64,000 bases of DNA. It comes from Sceloporus undulatus. Its lineage: Eukaryota; Chordata; Lepidosauria; Squamata; Phrynosomatidae. The notes under the pieces were generated by a model, which saw only the letters and a program-made list of their open reading frames with translations, was not told the origin of the DNA and did no database searches. How positions within the stretch are numbered: position 1 is the stretch's first letter; every line of letters starts with the position of its first letter. The position numbers and the translations under genes are program-made. This document shows positions 55,228 through 64,000 of this stretch, piece after piece. The stretch spans positions 106,379,006 to 106,443,005 of the forward strand of contig NC_056527.1 of the NCBI RefSeq assembly GCF_019175285.1, in the 5' to 3' direction.

Positions 55228-55468
55228 TGAGATTCCGTGTAGCGTAGTGGTTTGAGTGTTGGACTATGACTCTGGAGACCAGAGATTGATTCTCGGCTTG
55301 GACGTGAAACCCACTGGATGATCTTGGACAAGTCGCTCTCTCTCAGCCTCAGAGGATGGCAGTGGCAGACCTCCTCTGGACAAATCTTGCCATGAAAACC
55401 CAGGAATAGGGTCGCCTTAGGATCACCATAAGTCAGAAATGACTTGAAGGCACATAACCACAACAACA
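55228..55468 (+). mobile_element. Full-length Sauria-type SINE with exact 10-bp target duplication
   Basis: The head TGTAGCGTAGTGGTTTGAGT and the SINE body run to GACTTGAAGGCACATAACCA and CAACAACA. TCCAAAAAGT occurs on both sides (55218-55227 and 55469-55478). This marks the exact insertion and suggests a fairly young copy. Confidence 0.93.
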
Positions 55469-56059
55469 TCCAAAAAGTAAATTTTAATAACTACTGTTAA
55501 ACCTCTGTAAAGCAGGTTCATCATATCTGGGAAGCATTTACTCAGGGGGGTAGCAATTGTGCACTTGAGAATCAGACTTTCCATCTTTCCTTCCTTAAAA
55601 TGTGATTTGATTTCATTTGCAATCTCCTTTGCGAAAAATAGAGGGCAGTGTCACCTCAGGATTAGTATCCCGGCTCTTCGTGTTTTCAAATGTGCCAGTT
55701 TCCACTGGGGCTTTTAAAAAGCACTTTATCCACAGGTGGACATAACTCCAGATCAGCTGGAGCGTGTTTCGAGAAATATTTAAAAGCTTTGTACACCATC
55801 TTGAACTGTGGCTATGTCAAGGAATATCAGGATGAATCTCCCATTGTTGGTATTTGACACAATCATTCATAGAATAAACATCTGGCGCAAGGTTGTGCTC
55901 TGAATTCAGTGACTGCTTTGGGCCTTTCCAGCTCCCATGGCAGGTTTGGAAGCTGTTCAGCCAGAGTGTAGAAACAGCAGGCTTTAGCTCGAGGCATTCA
56001 CTAAAATACCTTATTTAAACTACTCTAGTTCAGGGTGTAGGGCAAAGCTTACATACACC

Positions 56060-56215
56060 AAGCCAGATTACTGATCCATCTGGAACAGTCCTTCCAACAG
56101 TGACTGGCAATGCCTCCCAGAACTGCAGAAAGAGATTATTTCCAGCCCTATTTGGAGATGGGACCTCAGTACTCCATGCAAAGTGTGTGCTTTGTCACTG
56201 AGCCACAGCCTTCTT
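56060..56215 (-). mobile_element. Diverged tRNA-derived SINE
   Basis: In reverse it reads GGCTGTGGCTCAGTGACAAA then GCACACACTTTGCATGGAGT, resembling A-box and following sequence of a tRNA-headed SINE, then GTCCCATCTCCAAATAGGG. Confidence 0.55.
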
Positions 56216-57867
56216 CCACATTTGCTTCCACTGCCTTTTTTGGAGTCAGGAAATTCTCCTTTAAGGTCTGAATGCATGTTGGAGAAATCTGGTCTGTAGT
56301 CAACCAAAGCAGGGATAGTTTCGTATGTATTTAGGGTTATCTGGGTGTCCTTTAGGACACGAATGGCATGTTTGTAGTCTGTAGTCTTTTAGATTCCTCA
56401 CTACACCATCTTTCCTTTTGAAGAGGCAACAGAGCTAAGCATTCAGGTGAATGAAAGATTCAGGATTATTGAATGTCTGCTCCTAGGAGGAAGATTCAGA
56501 GTAAAAGGATTCCTGGCCTATTTTCCATGTGCGGTGCTACGCAGAACTTTCTGGAGAAAAGAAAGATGCTGTTCTGCTACTCCCGCCGCTGCATTTGCTC
56601 CCTTGTTCAGGCTCCTGACCTGTGACTGCTTCGCAGTTTTACACTCTTCAATTTAAACCATTTTAGAGATTAGCATAGAATAAGCACAGCATCCCTGCCG
56701 GCTGCAGTTTGGCATTGGCCAGATTCACATAAACGGTATGAAAATTATATGCATTTAAAGTGTGCCATTAGCAGTGTGACTCTCCAGTTCATGGCGTGTT
56801 GTTTTCCATCTGGTCCTCTGCACTGAACAAACAAACACACCCTACCCTTGCAAAAGCGGAAGGAGATTCGAAACAGGCCAAAACATGAAGGGTCCTAGCT
56901 CGAAATGATCTCCCTTCCATTTGGGGATAAATTAAGCAGATACTATTCCCTCCCTTCCTGAAAATCGGATTTGGTCCCTCTACAAACCCATGCTGTTCTG
57001 TCCCAGAGGAACTGAGCGCCCTGGTGCCTTCTCCTGCCATTTTCCAATCCACAAGGCTGCTGAATCTAGTATAGCCCTCTTTGTATAACTCACTGGGTGC
57101 TTCTCACTGCTCTTCCAGAGAACCCAGAAATACTGCTTCCTGGGGCATAATAGTTATTCTGGTCTCATTCATGCGGAGCAGAGCATATCCGAAAAAGCAA
57201 TTAACAAAGTGTTTAAAAAGCAGGGAGACATGAATTTTGCCTGGCTGCAAGTGCCAATGGCAACCATCATAAAGATGGTGGTGGTGGTGGGGAGAACTAA
57301 ATGAATCATTCTCTTCCCCATACACTACCACAGAGACCCCCAAGGCCAGATGGGGATGAGCACTTTCTTGCTCAGAGAGGGGCAATAAACTTAATAGAGC
57401 TTCCTCCCCAGTTTCCACCATCTACATCTAACACCTCCCAGGAAACATCATTGTAAGGGGGGTGAGGAGAGAAATAATATTTTTAATTGGGAAAGAATTC
57501 AGAGCCCTCATTTGACTTGTGCTAATGCCTAAATCTGAATCTATCAGGCAGCGCAGCCAATTACTGGGCTTGGTGGCTGGGGGATTCTGGGAGCTGTAGT
57601 CCAAAATGACTTTTACAAGTTCTAGCTTTCAAAATCTTGAGATTGTCATTAAACTTTGGGACAAAGTAGGGTTCGGTGACACCCCACCGCCCCAAGCTAT
57701 GGTATCTGGAATTCAGAACCTCAAGGTCTTCATGACAGAACCTGGGTCTACTTTCAAGTCCATCTCAAAAGAATGAATATTCCTGAGAAGTACCTCTCTT
57801 AACATTTTCAAAATGATTTTCCTCTTAGCAATCTCAGCTTTTCCCCACATATAGTTAAGATAAAGAA

Positions 57868-58003
57868 GTAAAGCCTTCAGGAGGTCTTTAAATAGAGGCT
57901 GTATAACCATCTGTTGGCAGTGCTTTGATTGTGAGTTCCTGCATGGCAGGGGGTTGGACTGGATGGCCCTTGAGGTTTCTTCCAACTCTATGATTCTATG
58001 AAA
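57868..58003 (+). mobile_element. CR1 LINE 3' tail
   Basis: GGAGGTCTTTAAATAGAGGC, GCATGGCAGGGGGTTGGACT and a final CTATGATTCTATG. Confidence 0.9.
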
Positions 58004-58626
58004 ACAGCGGTGCTGGGGATCAGCTAATGCTGCCTTATACCTGAGTGGCTTGTTGTTGGAGCAGTATGACACTCTAGTTGCCTTGGATTTTGTAGAGAAA
58101 GGGGAGAACCAACGTGAGAATACCAGGTGGCATGTACATCAGAGACATTTGGGAAGTGTTCCACATCACTTCCAGTTCCTTTTTAGAAAATATATATTTT
58201 CTGTACTCCATGTTGGTCCTGGGTCATTGTTCCTCCAACAGCTCTTGCCTCTGGACCTCTCAGCTTTGCCTGAATTTGAGTGATTGGGGGTCTCATGAAA
58301 GAATGTTACATGTCTTTTGCACCATAATATGTCTTTCTGCTTCTTCTCCACCTACAAAGAATGAATTGTCCTTGCAAGCTCCCTTTCATCAGCAAGATTG
58401 AGAATGAGGAATGAGAACAAGGGGAAGCTATTTAAATGTGTATGTGGAAGTTTCTCAACTCAACACCCCTCCCTTCATCCACCATCTTGCGGAGATAGAG
58501 GCAGGTTAGCTCCAACAGCCTGCCTGGAAGAAGACAAGCCCTCCCTTCATCCACCATCTTGAGGGAGAGAGAGGCAGGCTAGCTGGTCCTCATCCCCTTC
58601 CCCACCACCACTCCCTTCTCCTTTTG

Positions 58627-58728
58627 TGTCATGTCTTTTTAGATTGTAAGCCTGAGGGCAGGGAACCGTCTACTTAAAAAGATTGTATGTACAGTGCTGT
58701 GTAAATTTACAGCGCTTTCTAAATAAAG

Positions 58729-58777
<49 letters not shown>

Positions 58778-58780
58778 TAA
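58627..58780 (+). mobile_element. L2-like LINE 3' tail with (AAT)n
   Basis: TTTTTAGATTGTAAGCCTGA, GGGCAGGGAACCGTC and GTGCTGTGTAAATTTACAGC precede a long AAT array (about 58731-58780), the usual terminus of this LINE group. Confidence 0.72.
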
Positions 58781-59363
58781 TAATGTCCTGGTGTGTATCA
58801 AAGATGTACTGGTGGCACTTGTTTATGAAAGCATATGAACACACTGATTGGAACACTGATCTCCACAAATACACGTATCTCACTTTGCATATACACAAAA
58901 TATACTTGTCATTTGTGGTCCTGAGTGTGCACAGAAACGTAAAAGGATGCTTTTATAATTCTGTTATGTAATTTGTGTATCACGGGCCTGTGAATAATAT
59001 GCAACCACATAAAAATTATATTTGTATGGAAATGTCTGTGTATTACAAGCATGCAGTATTCACCGGTAGGTCATGGTTGCATCCAACGTGCTTCTTCAGG
59101 GTTTCATTCTGTGGATTTTTGGGTGTAAAAAAAAAAGATGACATGAGCAATGGTAGATAGAAGCAAAATTATGGCAGAGATGCTCATAAAAACCAGCATA
59201 ATATAAAGATATACCAGCATAACTCAATGAGATTAGGAGAAGGGAGCCAAGACTCATGAAAGGAAGGCAGGGCTGTGCTGGTGTTGGGTGTCTTCTGGGA
59301 ACACAAAGGACTACTGCACAATCCAAGGAGGGGAAAGGTTTTTGAAGGAGCTCTGAGCCGCCT

Positions 59364-59364
<1 letters not shown>

Positions 59365-59397
<33 letters not shown>

Positions 59398-59500
59398 TGT
59401 TGTTGTTGTTTTGTTGTGTTCCTTCAAGTCACTCCTGATTTATGGCAACCCTAAAGTGAACCTATCATAGGGTTTTCTGGGCAAAATTTGTTCAAAAAAG
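59365..59500 (-). mobile_element. (AGT)n(TTG)n tract and partial Sauria-type SINE
   Basis: About 11 AGT units merge into TTG units. The SINE tail follows (GTTGTGTTCCTTCAAGTCAC, GATTTATGGCAACCC) and stops near 59500. Confidence 0.8.
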
Positions 59501-59769
59501 TCCAGCCACTTGTATAACTATCAGGCTGTAAATCACCACCAGGATTCCAACCGGAAAGTGATGCAGAAAGGAATAAAATTTTCTCCTCCTTTCTTAAAAC
59601 TAAGCCTGAAGGTGACCCAAGGGAACCACGTGAGAGTAGACTAGTGAAAAGAGGAGCTTCTTCATACAGTTGCCATTGCCAGGGCCTCCAGAGAGAGAGA
59701 GAGAGAAGAACCTGTTGCATCTGTTAGACTTAAACCTTTCCCTCAAGGCCATTCCCTTTTCCTTGAATG

Positions 59770-59948
59770 TCCTCTTTTGTTTAGATTGTAAACCTGAGGG
59801 CAGGGAGTCAGGCAAGGCACTCTCTCAGCCTCAAAGGATGGCAATGGCAAGCGCCCTCTGACTAAACTTGCCAAGAAAATCCCATGATAGGTTTGCTTAG
59901 GGTCGACATAAATCAGAAATGACTTGAAGGCACACAACAATAACAACA
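59770..59948 (+). mobile_element. LINE tail scrap joined to a 5'-truncated Sauria-type SINE
   Basis: TTTAGATTGTAAACCTGAGG (L2-like tail) runs straight into SINE body CACTCTCTCAGCCTCAAAGG and its tail GACTTGAAGGCACACAACAA. Confidence 0.75.
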
Positions 59949-60630
59949 TACTGCTCTGAGAGCCTTTGTGGCTGAAAAGCAGAGTGTAAATACTCTAAAC
60001 AAACAAACAAACAAATTTGTATTTTACATACTGAACAATTTACAACTGTATTAGCTGGCAATGGCCACTACTTTAGATGGCTTTTTGGCTAGTCCCATGA
60101 GACAAATTAATGGAGTTCATTAACAAGAGCCATGACAGTTAGATGCTCAGCTTGGAAAAGTTATTTCTCCTTCTGTAACAGTAAACAAGTGAACTTTACA
60201 TGTGTTGGTTAAATGGAGCCTGCAAATAGAGAGGCAACAGGCTGAGGAAGAACTTGAGGAGAAGGCTACTCCCTTCATGGCTGGCTTGGGAATGTCCAGC
60301 TTAGCTGTTGCTGGAAGCCAAATGCAAATGTTGTTCTGATCCAGCCTGGCTCTTGACTGGGACACTTACTTCCTTGATGATATGTGAACCTCGAAACAGC
60401 TAAAGACATGTGTATATTTCTGTTTCAGCCTTCATTTGTCCAATGGGTATTTTTAATCAATTTATTTTACAGTTCATGTGTCAGTTGATATTTATCACCA
60501 GAAGAACATGCTTAACATATAGACACATATGTTTGCAGAATCAGAGAATTTTGTGGGTCAGTTCTTGTATGCAGGACCCTCCCTTTCCCTCCCTTCAACA
60601 TTTGGAGGGTTTTGAGTCCACTTGGAAGTT

Positions 60631-60816
60631 GTTGTTGTGTACCTTCAAGTTGCTTCTGAATGATGGTAACCCTAAGGCAAACTTGTCACGAGGTTCTCTT
60701 ACCAAGATTTGTCCAGAGATTTGACATGGCCTTCCTCTGTGGATTTCCATGGCCAAGTGTGGATTCAAACCTTGGCCTCATTGTCCAATGCTCAGACCAT
60801 TATATCACCATATCTC
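60631..60816 (-). mobile_element. Sauria-type SINE, diverged
   Basis: GTTGTTGTGTACCTTCAAGT to CTCAGACCATTATATCACC. Several short internal losses. Confidence 0.82.
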
Positions 60817-61189
60817 TCACCTCCTTGGAATCACACACCCCACCTAAAAAAAACCTGGGAAGTCTGTGCATCCACCTATCTTCTCTACCAGCAGCACAAA
60901 GACAATTGTTCATAGTGCTGAAAAGGGATTTGAGAGTATCTTTACTTCCCCTGGTAGACAAATCATTTTTCTTTTGTTTCACTGTTGCTGTTAGTTAAGT
61001 ATAATACAAAACCTATTAAATCTGCTTCCCGAAACATAAAGTGGGATTATCTACATCCCCTGAGCAGCAAGGTTTTCTAAACTGTGTTCAGTTTTCTGAG
61101 GAAGAACTACCATTCCTCTCCCGTTTTAGATGTCCCACTCTCCTCATGAACCTTTGGAATTTGCCCTCCCTTCGGTTTTAAACCACTAA

Positions 61190-61640
61190 ATTATTGTTTT
61201 TATTAGCTGCCCTCTAGCCGATCTCGACTCATGGGAATTCTGTGGATGAGACATCAACAAGCCCCCTTATCTGCCACTGCTCTGCTTAGGTCTTGTAGAC
61301 TCAGGCCTGGACCTCTCTGACTGAGTCTAACCATCTGCCACGTGGTCTTCCTCTCTTTCTGTACTACTCTCCAGCTTTCCAAGCATAATGTCTTTTTCTA
61401 GCAAGTCATGTCTTCTCATCATCTTGGCTTCCAGGGGGATTTGTGGTTTGATCTGTTTAAGGACCCATTTGTTTGTCTTTTTGCCTGTCCACAGTATCCT
61501 CAGCACTCTTCTCCAGCACCACATCTCATATGAGTTTATTTTCTATTTATCTACTTTCTTTAGTGACCAGGTCTCACATCTCTACCTGGTTATGGGGGAC
61601 ACAATGGACGGGACAATTCTAACCTTAGTGCTAAGTTATA
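61190..61640 (-). mobile_element. RTE/BovB-like LINE, ORF end and 3' UTR
   Basis: The reverse frame encodes WCWRRVLRILWTGKKTNKWV, then KQIKPQIPLEAKMMRR and LLEKDIMLGKLE, the standard C-terminal pattern of these elements. The 3' UTR reads GCTGCCCTCTAGCCGATCTC in the plus direction. Confidence 0.8.
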
Positions 61641-62542
61641 TAACCATTTATCAGCCTTCCCAAACCCTGAGACCTTCCAGGTGTGTTGGGCTACAACATC
61701 CACAGTCCCCCAGCCAACCCTAGGGAATTTGGGGAGGAGATGTCACACCACACACCTGGTAGGCACCACACTGGAGGAAAGGCTGTGCTAAGTTCTGCCA
61801 TGCTCTCAGCAATGACTCTGGTGTAGAGAAATAACCATAGGGGAGAAATATTCATGGGAAGACAATAATGTATCAGAATACAGAGATTCCACAGGGACTT
61901 CCCAAGACAGCTCTGTGAGTAAATGCAAGCAGGAATCTCATCTCCCCATCATTAATGCTGCTTGCCAAATCCACTTGCACTCAGAAATCCAATGGAAAAG
62001 TCTCCGCAGTCCCACTGGCTCTTATTCATGGCCTCTTTTGTACAATATTCATGTGGATTTTTGATGTAATGTGCCACTTTATGTGTGCCTCTGGTTTCCC
62101 CTTCTCCACAAGAATTCTAGAGTTTGGTTTCCAGCATCTCTGACTCCAGCCCCCTTAGCCTCACTCTTTCTACTCAAAGCAGCCAGGAGTCCTATGCTCT
62201 CCCTGTCTGTCCCATTAGCCCCCATTCCTTCCCCTGAAGTGGGCTAGAGATCCCTCATTAAAGGCAGCTGGAATCTCGGCGCTGGACATTTTTATTCTCT
62301 CGTGTCTATTTTTTCTCCCTTTCTTCCCCATTCCCTTGTTCCCTGCCAGCAAAAGTCGAGCATCATGAATAGAGAAGGGGTTTCTTTGTTCCTCTGAGCT
62401 GTTCTGCTTTCCTGCTGCTGCTGCTGGAAAGGGTTCAGCCAAACTGCTCCCCCTTTTCTAGTCTGTCTGCTTCAAACCCTCATTCTAGAAAGTGTGGAAG
62501 AGGAATCTGGGTACAGGAAGAGCAGGCTCTGTGTGAGAGGAA

Positions 62543-62761
62543 GACTGCATCCACACTGCAGAAATAATCCAGGTTGAGACTGCTTTAACTGCCATGTCTC
62601 CATGCTATGGAATTTTGGGATTTATAGTTTTGTGAGTCATTTAGCCTTCTCTGTTAGAGAGCTCTGGTGCCACAACAAACTACAATCCCTAGAATTCCAT
62701 AGCACTGAGCCATGACAGTTAAAGCAGTGTCAAACTGGATTATTTCTGCAGGGTGGATGGA
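62543..62761. mobile_element. Palindromic MITE (mixed A/B features)
   Basis: GACTGCATCCACACTGCAGA and AATAATCCAGGTTGAGACTG at the left, with GGATTATTTCTGCAGGGTGGATGG at the right. Complete. Confidence 0.9.
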
Positions 62762-63288
62762 TTTGAAGAACTGCATCTTAGGCAAGGATAATGGAGAAAT
62801 GTTGTCCCCCATCTCACTCCTAGGTGCAACAGCAACACAAGGGGGGTGAGAGCCCAAGACAAACAGCTGCCCCTTCCTACCTGCCTGAGGTTGCTCCTCT
62901 GTAAAAAGAACTGCTCCATATTTCCTTTTTGAATACAAACTCTTGGGATCAGTCTGTGGTTCGATTGGGAGTCTGGACTGGAGCCATAAGGGAACTGGTG
63001 CTATAGAGGACTTGGACGGGTGGATTTCTGGACTTGTTCCTTTGGGTGATGGGAAGTGTGAGGTTCTGAGAGTTTATGTAAACAGAAACTGCTTCCAACG
63101 CTTTATTGACTGTATTGCTGTCTTGCCTAATCAGCCTTCTCAAAGTAGTGGATCTAAAGGTCTGCAATTAAAAAAAGAATCTTAGTCCCCAATTAGGATG
63201 TGTGAAAGTTTGTGCATTTGTGTTAGTGAGAGAGAGAGAGCAGTGTGTGAAGTTTGGAAATGAACAAAACTCTGCACACAGAGATGCA

Positions 63289-63308
63289 TGCACACACACA
63301 CACACACT
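63289..63308. repeat. (CA)n microsatellite
   Basis: About nine CA units. Confidence 0.85.
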
Positions 63309-64000
63309 CCTCCCCAAAGAGATGAAGACTCCTTCCCTGCACTGAATGATTTACATGAATAGCTACTACTCCGCAGTGCACACAAAACTGCACCAGAATC
63401 TTGCCTCCTCTTCAAAGATGCTGCTTCTTAACTACATGCCACAAGAGTGGAACCTTAAGTTCAGGAAGCAGCAAGATCTCACTCTCACTCCTTAATAAGC
63501 TCTTAACATGGGACTTTGGGCATTCCTGGCACACTGGGACCCCTGCCTCAGTAGGAGGAAGCTGAGCTTTATGTCCTTAAGTCTCCTTTCAATCCAAAGG
63601 TTTCTTCTACATTTGAGATCTAGAACAGGTGCAATGATTGGTACAGGTTTTGGAAGAAAGACATAGAAGGGCAGAGTCAGAAAGCTCTCTTCCTTTTGGT
63701 GTATCAGTCACAAAGACTTCAAAGTAAGATGCTGTCTTGAAATCTCAAGGATCAAAAGTGATGGAGCCTCAGGACATAGGAACCTAAGAAGAAGCATCCT
63801 GGAACACATGGTCTGCCCAATTCAGCATCCTATTGAATAGGAATATTCAGGGGGGGGGACGCTGTGGAAATATTCTATGGGCTGGGGAACTGTGGGAGGT
63901 TGCTTTTGACAAGGCAACCAGGACAGCATGCATCTGAGGAAAGAGGCTCAAGTCTACAAAAGCTCACGCTACCAGCTTTTTTCTTTCCGTTAATCTCAAA

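Larger units (their letters stand above)
49901..64000. other. Gene-free region upstream of KDELR1
   Basis: No exon could be supported on either strand. GRIN2D, the expected next gene in mammals, was not seen. Repeats are listed separately. Unrecognised stretches include about 55.5-57.5, 58.0-58.6, 60.0-60.6 and 61.8-62.5 kb. Confidence 0.6.

Noticed and set aside
61327-61723. Open frames on both strands near 61.3-61.7 kb as a gene
   Set aside because: The minus frame is an RTE-like LINE end; the plus frame is its antisense.
62215-62442. 75-codon minus frame with a basic KKGRKNRHERIK stretch
   Set aside because: No family recognised and no convincing splice sites or neighbours. The composition is compatible with chance.
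49901-64000. GRIN2D or another gene in the right third
   Set aside because: No glutamate receptor motifs or other conserved exons were seen; open frames are short and mostly repeat-derived.

Overview
This is a vertebrate nuclear window, and the repeats point to a squamate reptile, probably an iguanian lizard. It carries many tRNA-derived SINEs whose 3' ends resemble the RTE/BovB tail (the Sauria SINE type), CR1 3' ends with the ATTCTATG-type terminus, L2-like and L1-like LINE remnants, and a very large number of palindromic MITEs. Almost all of the listed short open frames are chance frames in introns or repeats. The real coding content is three split host genes, each rebuilt here exon by exon with matching phases.

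Gene layout: TMEM143 lies on the minus strand (7 coding exons, 17872 down to 6716, 426 aa). SYNGR4 lies on the plus strand (4 coding exons, 23207 to 37743, 229 aa). KDELR1 lies on the minus strand (5 coding exons, 49576 down to 40184, 212 aa). TMEM143 and SYNGR4 are head to head. A CpG-rich stretch at about 18.6-19.45 kb lies between them, with NRF1-type palindromes, a CRE and CCAAT boxes. SYNGR4 and KDELR1 converge tail to tail at about 37.8-39.5 kb. This is the order and orientation I recall for human 19q13.33. I found neither EMP3 on the left nor GRIN2D on the right.

Regions: 1-6.7 kb is non-coding sequence downstream of TMEM143. 6.7-17.9 kb is TMEM143. 17.9-23.2 kb is the divergent promoter region, crowded with MITEs and a SINE/MITE/CR1 nest. 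23.2-37.8 kb is SYNGR4, whose introns hold an old RTE-like LINE, an L1-like remnant, a GC-rich hairpin element and a clean hAT MITE with an exact 8-bp target duplication. 39.5-49.6 kb is KDELR1, whose intron 1 holds a MITE-derived tandem array and nested SINEs. 49.6-64 kb shows no gene I can support; it is repeat-rich with unique sequence between.

The genes do not form a pathway. TMEM143 is a mitochondrial membrane protein of unsettled function, SYNGR4 a four-pass vesicle protein, and KDELR1 the Golgi-to-ER retrieval receptor for KDEL-tailed proteins. The most unusual material is structural: a palindromic MITE family at about 18 loci, its conversion into a tandem satellite, a transposon with its empty site preserved in a neighbouring duplicate, and a GC-AG intron in TMEM143. 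I saw no endogenous retrovirus or other capsid- or envelope-bearing element.
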